Below are positions 8,400 through 18,193 of a stretch of 64,000 nt of DNA, in pieces. The DNA is taken from contig CAYURD010000004.1 of the NCBI GenBank assembly GCA_964446865.1, positions 1 to 64,000 of the forward strand, written 5' to 3'. Every line of letters starts with the position of its first letter. The stretch's first letter is position 1. Position numbers and translations under genes: made by a program. The DNA comes from Glaciecola sp964446865 (GTDB lineage Bacteria > Pseudomonadota > Gammaproteobacteria > Enterobacterales > Alteromonadaceae). Below the pieces are notes generated by a model. The model saw nothing but the letters and a program-made list of their open reading frames with translations, was not told the DNA's origin and made no database searches.

Positions 8400-9698
8400 T
8401 TACGCATTTTCATCATCTAAAACTTCGATATATGCTTGGTCGCGCATTTCACGCAACCATGCATCGGTTTCTTCCTGAAATTTTCGATTAAAGATTAGCT
8501 GATATGCACGGTCTTCTTTGCGCTTTTCGGTCGCATCATCTACTCGGCGGTCTATGAGTTGAATAAGGTGCCAGCCATGTACCGTTCTTACCGGCATACT
8601 ATATTGGTCTTGCTCAAGCTTCGCTAGACTCTCTTTAAACTCTGGCACGTAAATATTGGGATCGTTCCAGCCTAATTCGCCGCCTCTAAGGGCTGAACCT
8701 GGGTCTTCTGAATGCTCTTTTGCCAAATCAGCAAATTCAGCCTCGCCTTCTATTAATTGTTTTCTGAATTCAAGCAGCATCTGTTCGGCTTTTGTATCAC
8801 TTAAAATAATGGAAGGCGATATTAGGATGTGACGTGCGTTAACTTCTTCAACTTCAACAATCTCAACACCGCGAGTATCGGCAATTTTCAATATGTGGAA
8901 ACCCGCGCCGCTTCTTATAGGACCAATCACTTCTTCTTTCTTTTTACCACTGACTGCTTCTGCAAACAATGTGGGCATAGAGTTTATATTCATCCACCCC
9001 ATGTCACCGCCTTCAAGTGCTTTTGAACCTGAAGACGCAGCAATAGCTAAGCGCGCAAAATCTGAACCTGTGCCAAGTAAGTTGAGCACGCGTTCTGCTC
9101 TTGTTCTTGCTTCGCTGACTTCTTCTTCGGTGGCTTCGCTAGGGATATCGACGAGTATATGTGATAAGCGATACTCCGCTTGCTGGTCACCTTGTTGGTT
9201 AATCATCGATAAAAGCGTATCTATTTCTTGCTCGGTGATATAAACGCGGCGTCTAACATTGGCGCGGCGAACTTCACCAGTTATGAGTTCTTTGCGCACT
9301 TGTTCACGATACGTTTCGTAAGGCAGGCCTTCTTGCGCTATTTGAGCGCGAAAATCAGGCATGGTCATGCCCTGTTGTTGTGCGATGTTTTGAATGGTTT
9401 GGTCTAGCTGTGGGTCACTTATTTGGATACCCATTCGGTCAGCCATTTGAGTTTGTAAGTTTTCAAGTATCAATCTTTCAATTGCTTGGCGACGTAGAGC
9501 AAGATCTGAAGGAAGGGTTTGATTGTTTACTGCCGCCTGCGATTTAACGCCCTCGACTAATTCGCCAATCTCACTTTCTAAAATAACGCCTTGATCGACA
9601 ATCACGGCGACTTTATCCAAAAGTTCTCTTGCATTCACGATGCTACTGGTAAAAGCCAAGCTAACGCTGACTATTAATACTGCAAATATCTTTTTCAT
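8400..9698 (-). CDS. surA: Periplasmic peptidyl-prolyl isomerase/chaperone SurA
   Basis: SurA escorts unfolded outer-membrane proteins, including LptD, across the periplasm. The protein has a signal peptide (MKKIFAVLIVSVSLAFTSSI then NARELLDKV), an N-terminal chaperone domain, and two parvulin domains recognisable at YRLSHILVDIP (about residue 175) and NARHILISPSII (about 285), each ending in a GWHLIQL- or GFHILKI-type strand. The ATG at 9698 (MKKIF) is chosen as the start; the ATG two codons upstream gives a less typical signal peptide. It follows lptD by 24 bp and is presumably in the same operon. Confidence 0.96.
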   Translation of the reverse strand: MKKIFAVLIVSVSLAFTSSIVNARELLDKVAVIVDQGVILESEIGELVEGVKSQAAVNNQTLPSDLALRRQAIERLILENLQTQMADRMGIQISDPQLDQTIQNIAQQQGMTMPDFRAQIAQEGLPYETYREQVRKELITGEVRRANVRRRVYITEQEIDTLLSMINQQGDQQAEYRLSHILVDIPSEATEEEVSEARTRAERVLNLLGTGSDFARLAIAASSGSKALEGGDMGWMNINSMPTLFAEAVSGKKKEEVIGPIRSGAGFHILKIADTRGVEIVEVEEVNARHILISPSIILSDTKAEQMLLEFRKQLIEGEAEFADLAKEHSEDPGSALRGGELGWNDPNIYVPEFKESLAKLEQDQYSMPVRTVHGWHLIQLIDRRVDDATEKRKEDRAYQLIFNRKFQEETDAWLREMRDQAYIEVLDDENA

Positions 9699-9727
9699 AA
9701 CCACTCTATGTTTTACTCTTATCTTTC

Positions 9728-12214
9728 TTAGTTCAGAACAAATGGCTGACGATAACCAAATAAACCTTGGCTTAACATGTCAGCCTTTCTGCGACTATTT
9801 CCCATGCCTTTAAAGACAAATTGTACGGCAATTCCTGAGTCGTACTCATTTAAGTCGCGAATACCATTGTTGTTAAAACGTGTTGCTAAATTTCGACGCG
9901 CAGTAACGCGAAGGGCCCAGCAACAACTCTCATATTCAATACCGAAAAAAGACTCAATACTTCTTGATTCTTTAATATCCCGATAATGTCTACCAACCCA
10001 ATGCCAGTCTTTATTTATTGGCCAGCTAGCGGTCACACCTACTTGATCGATACGCTCGTTTGATAATTCACGTATAAAGCGGTGGTTGACTTGGATATGC
10101 TTGTTTTGGTCTAGTCTGTATTCTGTTGATAGACTGCTTCGCTCAACTTTATTCGACTGATTTCCAATTTGTATGTCAGAGTGTAAAAACCAGTTTTGGT
10201 TCACTTGCCAATCAAATTCAGCTGCAATCGCAGAACGATTTCCTTCTTGCTGGCTATCAATTAAGCGAGCATTCTCAATATACAGAATTTGCGCCACGCT
10301 CGCGACTAATACTTCGTTATTATTTTGGTCAATAAAGCGAGAGGTTGCACCCACTGTGACCTGATTATTGTCATTTATTCTATCTAGCCCTGTAAACTCC
10401 TGTCCACGAAAGAGATTATTAAAGTTAGTTAGTAGTGGCGTTGAGTCATACAAGCCAATATTGCTCTGCTCTTCAAAGCTTGTATAGAGGTATTGTGCTT
10501 TAGGCTCCACCGTTAAATTGTAGGTGTCGCCGAAGAGTTTTTGTTGTTTCTCAAAAATCAATGAGCCATATAACCTAACTTGCCCTAATGTGCGATTTAC
10601 TTCTTCGTCTAAGAGCGGTTGCTCTCTACCTTTAAAGTCTTGCTCATAATAGGTATGAAGCACACTAGCTTGGGCAAGTAATTCACCCCATGCTCGTTGA
10701 TACGGAATACTGATTGATGGCTCGATATGAAATCTTAATGCATCGGGCGCAAGTGATGAGTTGTTTTCAAAATAGGCGAGTTCAGAGCTGATGCCAAAAT
10801 TAACTAACTCGCTTAGTGTTGTGTTGTAGTTGAGTTTAGCTTCGGGTAGGGCTCGGTAATTATTATCTACTGAGCCAATGGTCGTAAAGTCACGCACAAA
10901 CATCGAAAAATCAAGTTCGTCGGAAAAGTAGTTAAGTCCGAGTTGACGGTATAGATGCGTGTCGGCCTGATTGTAATAATCAGAGCCTAAATCAATGATG
11001 TAGTTATTGTCGCTAACATCGTTAATATCGGCCGCTATAGACCAATTTTCATTTAGCTTGCCGCGGTGAGTATACCGATAAAAATAGCGTTCTTTGTCGG
11101 TGGCTCTGTCATTATCACTTGGCAAATACTCTAATTGAAGTTCGCCAGCATGGTTTTGAAATAGATATCGAAATTCAGTTTTTAGCTGAAGGCCCCGCTG
11201 CGTCATTAGACGAGTCGAAAAGGTCGCGTCCATATTTGGCGCAATATTCCAATAGAATGGTTGTTCCCATTCCAATCCTGTTGTTGATGAACCACCAAAT
11301 TTAGGAAAAAGTAGGCCAGTTTGTCTTTCGGTAGTAATCGGAAATGCAAAATATGGCAAATAAAACACGGGCACACCACCAACATAAAAGCGCGTGTTGT
11401 ATGCTTCGCCAAACGGCTTGTCTTTTTTGATGCTAATTTCAGACGCTTCAATCTTCCAGTCTTCACCACCTTTTGGGCAGGTAGTAAAAGAGACGTCTTC
11501 AAGCGTCACGCCGCGCTCTTGCGAAATCGATAAAATATCAGCGCCACCTCGACCGTTAACGCCAGCAATTTTATAGTCTGTTTCTTGCATTTGCAGGAGT
11601 TTTAAGTTGCTGTTAATTTCAACCGCTTCGCTATTAACCTGCAATAACGGGTCGGTGTATTGTACATCACCGCTAGCTTTAATTTCACGACCGCTATCGA
11701 GTACGTTTGCACTATCGGCAGTGATAATTGATGAGGCACTTATGATAGATACATCACCTTCAAATACCGCGAGCGTGTCTTTTACGACGAGCGCACTGGT
11801 AGATTTCACTTCGATATTATCGGGGGCTATTGTTGGTTGAACAAAGGTAAAACTATCGGTTTGACACAATTGGTCTATCGGCGTTTGCGCAGTGTCTTGT
11901 GTATTAGTGGCGCTTTCTATTTCCGCTGCGCTCTCTATTGCCGCTGCGCTCTCTATTGCCGCTGCGCTCTCTATTGCCGCTGCGCTTAGCAGTAAACTCC
12001 TGCTAATGTAAGGTGTCGAGCTAGGTGTTAGTGGGTCTGCGTTTGGCGTTGATTTGATGGGTTTGGCATTAGTTACACTCGCATTGACTAGGCATGCTAA
12101 GCTGATTGCTGAAATTGTGGTGCGAATATAGTTTACATTAGTGCGTCTACAACTCACTTTAGTGTGCCGCAAAGTCGAAATACAGTGACTTGATTGATAA
12201 CCTTTTTGTGGCAT
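9728..12214 (-). CDS. lptD: LPS-assembly outer-membrane protein LptD
   Basis: LptD is the outer-membrane barrel that, with LptE, inserts lipopolysaccharide into the outer leaflet. The 828-aa frame has a hydrophobic export segment (ISAISLACLVNASVTNA), a periplasmic LptA-like domain (about residues 130-250) and a large beta-barrel ending in hydrophobic VLN. The cysteines that form the interdomain disulfides in E. coli LptD have counterparts: LCQTDSF, TTCPKGGEDW, and the CC pair in YESCCWALRV. The N-terminus is longer than usual and the true start is uncertain; a GTG at 12157 would give a tighter signal peptide. Between signal peptide and Cys the protein carries a six-residue tandem repeat (see 11910-11986). 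Confidence 0.95.
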   Translation of the reverse strand: MPQKGYQSSHCISTLRHTKVSCRRTNVNYIRTTISAISLACLVNASVTNAKPIKSTPNADPLTPSSTPYISRSLLLSAAAIESAAAIESAAAIESAAEIESATNTQDTAQTPIDQLCQTDSFTFVQPTIAPDNIEVKSTSALVVKDTLAVFEGDVSIISASSIITADSANVLDSGREIKASGDVQYTDPLLQVNSEAVEINSNLKLLQMQETDYKIAGVNGRGGADILSISQERGVTLEDVSFTTCPKGGEDWKIEASEISIKKDKPFGEAYNTRFYVGGVPVFYLPYFAFPITTERQTGLLFPKFGGSSTTGLEWEQPFYWNIAPNMDATFSTRLMTQRGLQLKTEFRYLFQNHAGELQLEYLPSDNDRATDKERYFYRYTHRGKLNENWSIAADINDVSDNNYIIDLGSDYYNQADTHLYRQLGLNYFSDELDFSMFVRDFTTIGSVDNNYRALPEAKLNYNTTLSELVNFGISSELAYFENNSSLAPDALRFHIEPSISIPYQRAWGELLAQASVLHTYYEQDFKGREQPLLDEEVNRTLGQVRLYGSLIFEKQQKLFGDTYNLTVEPKAQYLYTSFEEQSNIGLYDSTPLLTNFNNLFRGQEFTGLDRINDNNQVTVGATSRFIDQNNNEVLVASVAQILYIENARLIDSQQEGNRSAIAAEFDWQVNQNWFLHSDIQIGNQSNKVERSSLSTEYRLDQNKHIQVNHRFIRELSNERIDQVGVTASWPINKDWHWVGRHYRDIKESRSIESFFGIEYESCCWALRVTARRNLATRFNNNGIRDLNEYDSGIAVQFVFKGMGNSRRKADMLSQGLFGYRQPFVLN
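11910..11986 (-). repeat. 18-bp tandem repeat inside lptD
   Basis: Four 18-bp units (11910-11927, 11928-11945, 11946-11963, 11964-11981) plus 5 bp of a fifth. Units 2-4 are identical; unit 1 differs at two positions. The unit length is a multiple of three, so copy number can change without frameshift. It encodes a repeated Ala/Ile/Glu/Ser hexapeptide just after the export signal. Confidence 0.95.
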
Positions 12215-12495
12215 TTACTAATATGAACCATTTTTGTTTGTAAAATTGGGCGTTTGTCTATTCTAGAGTTGATACCAATATTGGATATAATCACAAGAAC
12301 GACTGTGCATTCTGAGGAAGACAAACTTAATACTTGATTTTAATGCCTAAACAACTAATTACCAACTAAAAACATATAAATACTACAAAAATTTACATAA
12401 AAATGGCTAAAAGTGTATTAATTTCGTCTAAGTGCCTTTAAATTCACAAATATGAGCTTTACACTCTTTGCATAAATTTCTCATTCAAGGTAAGC

Positions 12496-13380
12496 ATGAA
12501 TTTTTACGGAAAAATCGTTGGCGCAATAATTGGACTGGCTATATTCCGTTGGCCGGGCATGTTGTTAGGTTTGATTGTTGGCCACTTGTTTGACGTCTAT
12601 TATGCTAAAGATTTTGCTAAACAAGGTGGCTTTGCTAAGTTTTTTACCAATACGGTGAGTATACAACGTCAAGCAATTTTCTTTCATGCCTTGTTTTCGG
12701 CATTAGGACACATTTGCAAAGCCGACGGTAAGGTGACCGAAGATGAAATTGCTGTTGCCTCAAAGTTAATGGATAACATGCGTCTAAGTGGTGATACCCG
12801 TAGCGAAGCTCAACAGGCTTTCAGAGACGGAAAAGCCAAAAACTTCCCTTTGGAACAAATGCTCAATGACTTCAAGCGTCACAGTCACGGACGGCGTGAC
12901 ATTTTGCAAGTGTTCTTGGAGATATTAATAAGCGCTGCGTGTGCAGATAGTCGCATTACCCCGCCTGAACTTGGCGTACTAGAAAAAGTAGCGTTAACCC
13001 TTGGTTTTAGTACAAAAGACTTACATTTTCTTATTTCTACCTACGAGGCAGAGCAACGATTTAGAAGTCATTCTGCGCACTCAAAAAATGCACAAGGTGA
13101 AAATGGACGCAGTGAGCATAAACGTGGAGAACAGCGACAACAAGCTTACCAGCAGTACTCGAGTAGTCACTCGCTGCAAGACGCCTATCACATATTAGGG
13201 ATTAACGCCCAAGACGATAATAAAACGATAAAACGAGCCTATAAAAAGCAAATGTCTTTGCATCATCCAGACAAACTAAGCGCAAAAGGCTTGCCCGAAC
13301 AAGCCTTAGAAATGGCAAAAGTAAAAGCGCAAGATATTCAAGCTGCTTATGAACTTATAAAGCAAAAACGCGGGTTGTAA
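12496..13380 (+). CDS. djlA: Membrane-anchored DnaJ-like co-chaperone DjlA
   Basis: DjlA is an inner-membrane J-protein that stimulates DnaK. The 294-aa protein has an N-terminal membrane segment (IVGAIIGLAIFRWPGMLLGL), a central helical TerB-like domain, a Q/H/S-rich linker (about residues 195-225), and a C-terminal J domain (DAYHILGINAQD, then SLHHPDKLSAKGLP with the HPD tripeptide). The gene lies divergently next to lptD, as in E. coli. Its own upstream region (12215-12495) is AT-rich with no element I can name. Confidence 0.95.
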   Translation: MNFYGKIVGAIIGLAIFRWPGMLLGLIVGHLFDVYYAKDFAKQGGFAKFFTNTVSIQRQAIFFHALFSALGHICKADGKVTEDEIAVASKLMDNMRLSGDTRSEAQQAFRDGKAKNFPLEQMLNDFKRHSHGRRDILQVFLEILISAACADSRITPPELGVLEKVALTLGFSTKDLHFLISTYEAEQRFRSHSAHSKNAQGENGRSEHKRGEQRQQAYQQYSSSHSLQDAYHILGINAQDDNKTIKRAYKKQMSLHHPDKLSAKGLPEQALEMAKVKAQDIQAAYELIKQKRGL

Positions 13381-13411
13381 GCGCGATGAATATGCATAAA
13401 CTGGTGAGAAC

Positions 13412-14353
13412 GTGCCTGCAAAGCCCTTAGATAAAACGCTCAAAAAAACGAAGCTATCTGCACAAAATAGTCAGCTTATAGACGATTTTATTAATATGCT
13501 ATGGCTTGAAAAAAATTTAAGTGCAAATACCACAAGTGCTTATAAAACAGACCTCGTTAAACTCGCGTTATTTTTACAGCGCTACTTTGGCGATATATCT
13601 TTGTTAGCGGCTACCGAATCGCATATTCAAGCCTATTTAGCCGTGCGTGTAGAACAAAGTTATAGTCAGCGTTCAACCGCTCGAATGTTGAGTTCAACGC
13701 GTGCGTTTTTTGTTTACCTTGTGGCCATGAAAATGCGCGAAACGAATCCTATTACGCATATAAATAATCCAAAGCTTCCACAATATTTACCTAACACGCT
13801 ATCAGAAAAACATGTTGAAGCTTTACTCAACGCGCCAAATGAACGTGATCCGATACAAATGCGCGACAAAGCAATGCTTGAGGTGCTTTATGCCACCGGC
13901 ATTCGGGTAAGTGAGTTGGTAAATTTACAAATGCATGAAATTAGCATGTTGCAAGGTGTCATAAGGGTCACGGGTAAGGGCGGAAAAGAACGTTTGGTAC
14001 CCTTAGGGGAAGAAGCCTTAGATTATTTGTCTAGTTATTTAAAAACTGCCAGAAATGACTTATTAAAAAGCCCATCTAATACCGTGTTCCCAAGTAATCG
14101 CAGTCAAACAATGACACGACAAACCTTTTGGCATCGAATCAAACATTACGCAAAAGTATCAGGCATCAATATTCCGCTTTCTCCTCATACTTTACGTCAT
14201 GCTTTTGCGACTCACTTGCTTAATCATGGGGCCGATCTTAGGGTTGTGCAGATGTTGCTAGGACATTCAGATCTGTCAACAACACAAATTTATACGCACG
14301 TCGCAACACAACGCCTGCAAACACTAGTACAGCAACATCATCCAAGAGGCTAG
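13412..14353 (+). CDS. xerD: Tyrosine recombinase XerD
   Basis: XerD, with XerC, resolves chromosome dimers at dif. The 313-aa protein has the N-terminal SAM-like core-binding domain (about residues 20-105) and a catalytic domain with all expected residues: Arg in TGIRVSELV, Lys in TGKGGKERLVP, His and Arg in LSPHTLRHAFATHLL, His in LLGHSDLSTTQ and the nucleophile Tyr in QIYTHV. No ATG is available in frame near the start; translation probably begins at the GTG at 13412 behind GGTGAG. Order with dsbC downstream matches E. coli xerD-dsbC-recJ, which indicates XerD rather than XerC. Confidence 0.93.
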   Translation: MPAKPLDKTLKKTKLSAQNSQLIDDFINMLWLEKNLSANTTSAYKTDLVKLALFLQRYFGDISLLAATESHIQAYLAVRVEQSYSQRSTARMLSSTRAFFVYLVAMKMRETNPITHINNPKLPQYLPNTLSEKHVEALLNAPNERDPIQMRDKAMLEVLYATGIRVSELVNLQMHEISMLQGVIRVTGKGGKERLVPLGEEALDYLSSYLKTARNDLLKSPSNTVFPSNRSQTMTRQTFWHRIKHYAKVSGINIPLSPHTLRHAFATHLLNHGADLRVVQMLLGHSDLSTTQIYTHVATQRLQTLVQQHHPRG

Positions 14354-14488
14354 CAACAAAATTTAAGAGTTTTGCTCCTTTATGCCGATACAAGCGTAAA
14401 GAAAAGTATAATTTTGTGACAAAATTGAAGTAAAATCTTGATAACTACGGTCTACTTCTTTATCAGTTTTAATTTAGGTAATTTATAA

Positions 14489-15229
14489 ATGAATATTACA
14501 CGCGGTTTTACTCGCTTAAGCACCTTGTTAGTATTATCTGCAATGACTCTTTTGAGCGTGAGCAATGTAGCGAATTCACAGCAGTCAGACGACGCACTTA
14601 TTAGTTCTCTTTCAGCCAAACTTAATCTAAAAATTAATGCTATTGGCGATTCTCCGGTGCCTGGTTTAAAGCAAATTTACACCGATCGTGGCTTATTTTA
14701 CGTGAGTGATAACGGTGAATATTTTTTGCAAGCACGCGTGTACAATGTAACAGAAGGCGTGGTTGACGAAACTGAAAACGCGCTCAAAGACATGCGTATG
14801 GATGGTGTTAAGCGTTTTAAAGACTCGGTGATTGAATTTCCGGCTAAAAACGAACAATACGTAATAAACGTATTCACCGACACCACGTGTGGTTATTGCC
14901 GTAAGCTACACAATGAGATTGACCAATATAACGACTTGGGCATTACAGTGCGTTACTTAGCATGGCCTCGCGCTGGTATTAATAGCACCGTTTATCACGA
15001 TACTGTGTCTATTTGGTGTTCTGAAAATCCGCAAAAGGCGATTACAGACGCAAAAGCGGGTAAATCAGTCAATGATGCCAAATGTGCAAATAATGTGGCA
15101 GAGCAATTTAAGTTTGGACAACAAATTGGTGTTAGCGGTACCCCAAATATCATAATGCCTGATGGTACTGTTGTGCCAGGATATCAGCCTGCTGCGCAGC
15201 TTGCTCAAGCACTTAAAGCCGCAAGCTAG
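14489..15229 (+). CDS. dsbC: Periplasmic disulfide isomerase DsbC
   Basis: DsbC shuffles wrong disulfides in exported proteins. The 246-aa precursor has a signal peptide (LSTLLVLSAMTLLSVSNVANS), an N-terminal dimerisation domain and a thioredoxin fold with the active site TTCGYCRKLHNE near residue 133, and the cis-proline loop GVSGTPNII. The CGYC tetrapeptide is that of DsbC. Its last four bases overlap the stop codon of the convergent sortase gene. In E. coli recJ follows directly; here an accessory block of about 8.7 kb lies between. Confidence 0.95.
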   Translation: MNITRGFTRLSTLLVLSAMTLLSVSNVANSQQSDDALISSLSAKLNLKINAIGDSPVPGLKQIYTDRGLFYVSDNGEYFLQARVYNVTEGVVDETENALKDMRMDGVKRFKDSVIEFPAKNEQYVINVFTDTTCGYCRKLHNEIDQYNDLGITVRYLAWPRAGINSTVYHDTVSIWCSENPQKAITDAKAGKSVNDAKCANNVAEQFKFGQQIGVSGTPNIIMPDGTVVPGYQPAAQLAQALKAAS

Positions 15230-15786
15230 ATTACATATTCGATTGCCCTGACCACATATCGTAGGTCGGGGTTTTTTGTTAAATCGTTGAATGGATAACA
15301 TGTGATAAGCGTAAGGACACTCTCGTTAATGTTATTCATCACCGCTACCTCATTTTTATCGATAACCGCCAACTCGCTCACTTTGTATCTGATGATACGC
15401 TTACCGTCATCAATCTGAATAATCTCTCCTTTTTTTACGTGCTGTAAATGCGCAAAATGTGTATCTCTGTGGCCGACAATCACGCTGTTGCCATGCCGTC
15501 CTGGAAGCACTGTTTGGCTGACATGCGATGGACCAAAGGCTAGATTGCGCATGCTAGCATGACTTAATACATACTCGGTGTGTTCGCCAATGCTCAATTT
15601 TGCCAAAATAGTGGTGTCGGCCCATGGCCAAGGTTGCTGTGGCTCTGCAGTTAGTTTTTGTTTATTAAAGGCGTTCGCAATCAAGACTTGTGCGACGTGC
15701 GCCTTTATTTGAATATAACTGGCGTTAGCGATAAACGCGATACCTATGCATAAGCCAACGATAGCGGTGATATTTTTAACTTTCAT
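15226..15786 (-). CDS. Class GN sortase (proteobacterial dedicated sortase)
   Basis: A 186-aa sortase with one N-terminal membrane anchor (VGLCIGIAFIANASYI) and the sortase barrel. The catalytic triad is visible: His106 in VIVGHRDTHF, Cys163 in LTLITCYPF and Arg176 in NPDLRYVV, with the Cys-to-Arg distance of 13 residues seen in classical sortase A. Length and motifs fit the marine proteobacterial sortase family (TIGR03784). The enzyme should cleave a sorting signal and transfer the substrate to an amine; here only one substrate gene is adjacent. The gene overlaps its target gene by 11 bp and ends inside the dsbC stop region. Anchoring in a Gram-negative envelope is not understood, so the acceptor is unknown. 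Confidence 0.92.
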   Translation of the reverse strand: MKVKNITAIVGLCIGIAFIANASYIQIKAHVAQVLIANAFNKQKLTAEPQQPWPWADTTILAKLSIGEHTEYVLSHASMRNLAFGPSHVSQTVLPGRHGNSVIVGHRDTHFAHLQHVKKGEIIQIDDGKRIIRYKVSELAVIDKNEVAVMNNINESVLTLITCYPFNDLTKNPDLRYVVRAIEYVI

Positions 15787-18193
15787 AAGTGGTTTTTACA
15801 CCTTTGATGTAGCTTAGTAGCAGTAGGCTTAGACTTAGTAATATGAGGATTACACCAATAAAAGCATGTAACACACTCGCTGTAGATGTAGAAGGTAAGC
15901 TAGCGTTAGCGTATTGATTAAACGAATTTGCTCGTGCGCGAGTGTTGGCATCGGCGCTATTTTTAGTGTTATCTGCGAATTGCTGATGTTCGTGGTCGAT
16001 GGCAATTAAGCTGGTGTATTTGCTCACAAGGTGATGCTCTAGGGCAACGTTTACTATTGCTTCTTTTATCTTGTCTTTAATCTTATCTGTCGTCGGATGG
16101 GCATCAAGCTGAGGCGGTTTTTGCATGTTCATTTGTTTGTTCAGGCTATTGATTTTCTGGCGAGCCCAATATTTATGAATGCCACGCTCGCGAGTCGTAT
16201 TTACACCCGGCAATTGACTTGACCATGTTCTTTGCGCGTAATCTCCGTTTGCTGTTTTGGCTAAATATTTACCGTTAATACTAAAGGGAAAGGTTTTATC
16301 TGTTGGCTCATCTTTTATTTCTCTTCGATAGGTCAACACCAAGGGCTCACCGGCGTATAAATCGGGTAAAATACTCGGATATACTTCAAATCCAAAGGCA
16401 TGTTGAGCGTCTTTTATATTTAATTGAATATCGCTCAGCGCAGGTTTTTTAAGTTTTTCAGTTAAGCGTTTCATTTTGTTATTAACCAACGCAATATCAC
16501 CAATAAAGGTAAAGGTGCCTCTGCCTGCTGCGGCGGCCTCACTCATAAAAAAGGCGTTTGGCGCATTGCCAATGCCCACTGTAAATAAACGATATTCACC
16601 AAGATTTTGATAAATGTCTTGCATGATTTCATTTTCGTTGCTGACACTGCCATCGGTAATAAATAGAATTTGGTTTAAGTATGAAGACTGTTCATCTTGA
16701 ATGCTAGGAATATCAAAAGCGAGGTCAAGTGCTGGTCTAATTTCAGTGCCACCATTGGCCTCTAGATTATATATGTAGGTAAGGGCATCTTCTACAGCGT
16801 CTTGACTCGCTTGTTGACTGTGTGCCCATAATTTTGAAGCGTCGTGGCTAAAGGTCACTAAATTAAAGTAGTCATTTTCGTTAAGATCTTCAATTGCATA
16901 TGCCAAACTTTGTTTTGCTTGGCTTAGCGCATCTCCTACCATTGACCCCGATACATCCAATACAAAAACCAAGTTACGCTTGGCGTCGAGAGCGTCTTGC
17001 TCGGGCGGCACTAAACTAATTAAGCCATATTCATATTGATTAGATTGATATCGAAAATGTGATGCTTGCATCGAATAGCTGGGTTTGATTTGCCACTGTA
17101 ATACAAAGTCTTTATTGACTAGCTGCTTGCTGTCGAGGCTAATGCGATACTCAGTACTATGCGGGTTAGTTGTTTGAATTGGATGGTGTTCGCTTTTTAT
17201 TTGTCGCAGCGGTAGCCCTGTGTTTAGACTAATGTTTATCTCGGTGGGGGCCGTAATATATTGGATGTCAGCACTAAGTTCATTGATAGGGGAAGCAATG
17301 CTTTGGGTGCCAGGTAACGCGAGTAAGGCGTCTACTTGAGCATCTCGTACGTCAACATCTTTTGCCGCAGTCCTGTGAGCTACCCCGGCATAGCGCGGAG
17401 TAATACTTAAAGGCAGTCTAAGCGCAAAATTATAATTGTCTTGTGTGATAAATTGTTGATATTCAATGGTCACCGTTATTTCAGTTTGTGGCGGTATGTT
17501 TGCAATTTGATTGGTGAACATATTTGGCCTTAACTGTTCTACTAGTGAGGCTTTTTTGCCATTTAGCTTAGCTTTTTGAAAGAGTTTTTGAGCCGTAGCT
17601 TTAGGTTCTATTCTTCCCTCAATTTTACGCTCTCCAACCTGCATTAATAAATGATCAACCGCTGCATCAGTTGGCAAAGGAAACACATAAATGCCCGATT
17701 TGGGTGTGTCGCTACTATTGCTAAACACTTGTGTTAAACGAGTACGTGCAATTGAGCCTGTGACAGTAATATCCGCTTTTGTGCTGGCCAACTGGGCGGG
17801 ATTATAGGTTTTGCTTGCATGCACATTGTCTGGGCTTGTATTTTCAAAATAAAAGCTGCCGCTGCCTGACTGATAAATATTGGTCACGAATGTGGCTTGA
17901 GAGCCGCTGTCTGCATGGCCGTTATCTACATGACTAGCAGAAGAATTGGGGTGATGAATATGCACCGTTTGTTGGTTGGTAGGCGTCATTGTATTGCTTT
18001 GTGCAGCGTCTTGGCGTGTTTCGTTGACAGCAAGCTCGCCTGTCAATGAAAATGACTGAGCTTGGGTCAATATAATACTCACCACCCCAAAGGCGGCAAT
18101 AATAATGACAATGCGTTGTAATTTGGACATAGTGGGCAGCCTTATTTTGGTCAGTCTCATTTGAGTCAAGAAAAAAGAAAACAAAGCAGCCAT
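15776..18193 (-). CDS. Sortase target protein with VIT and von Willebrand A domains
   Basis: An 805-aa protein of the marine proteobacterial sortase target family (TIGR03788). It starts with a membrane or signal segment (about residues 28-46), then a VIT domain (about 135-275, with the GIYVFPLPTDAAVD strand), then a von Willebrand A domain with a MIDAS site: DVSGSMVGD near 415, the GGTEIRPAL threonine and FITDGSVS. The C-terminus is a tripartite sorting signal: LPSTS (766-770), a hydrophobic helix (about 776-796) and a short Lys-containing tail. The usual Gly of LPXTG is Ser. The architecture resembles inter-alpha-trypsin inhibitor heavy chains. The start ATG shares one base with the pdsO stop (TAATG), indicating coupled translation; a second Met at residue 22 is possible. 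Confidence 0.92.
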   Translation of the reverse strand: MAALFSFFLTQMRLTKIRLPTMSKLQRIVIIIAAFGVVSIILTQAQSFSLTGELAVNETRQDAAQSNTMTPTNQQTVHIHHPNSSASHVDNGHADSGSQATFVTNIYQSGSGSFYFENTSPDNVHASKTYNPAQLASTKADITVTGSIARTRLTQVFSNSSDTPKSGIYVFPLPTDAAVDHLLMQVGERKIEGRIEPKATAQKLFQKAKLNGKKASLVEQLRPNMFTNQIANIPPQTEITVTIEYQQFITQDNYNFALRLPLSITPRYAGVAHRTAAKDVDVRDAQVDALLALPGTQSIASPINELSADIQYITAPTEINISLNTGLPLRQIKSEHHPIQTTNPHSTEYRISLDSKQLVNKDFVLQWQIKPSYSMQASHFRYQSNQYEYGLISLVPPEQDALDAKRNLVFVLDVSGSMVGDALSQAKQSLAYAIEDLNENDYFNLVTFSHDASKLWAHSQQASQDAVEDALTYIYNLEANGGTEIRPALDLAFDIPSIQDEQSSYLNQILFITDGSVSNENEIMQDIYQNLGEYRLFTVGIGNAPNAFFMSEAAAAGRGTFTFIGDIALVNNKMKRLTEKLKKPALSDIQLNIKDAQHAFGFEVYPSILPDLYAGEPLVLTYRREIKDEPTDKTFPFSINGKYLAKTANGDYAQRTWSSQLPGVNTTRERGIHKYWARQKINSLNKQMNMQKPPQLDAHPTTDKIKDKIKEAIVNVALEHHLVSKYTSLIAIDHEHQQFADNTKNSADANTRARANSFNQYANASLPSTSTASVLHAFIGVILILLSLSLLLLSYIKGVKTTYES

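Noticed and set aside
11119..11533. Several 60-100 aa open frames across lptD
   Set aside because: They are shadows of the lptD reading frame with no ribosome sites or domain resemblance.
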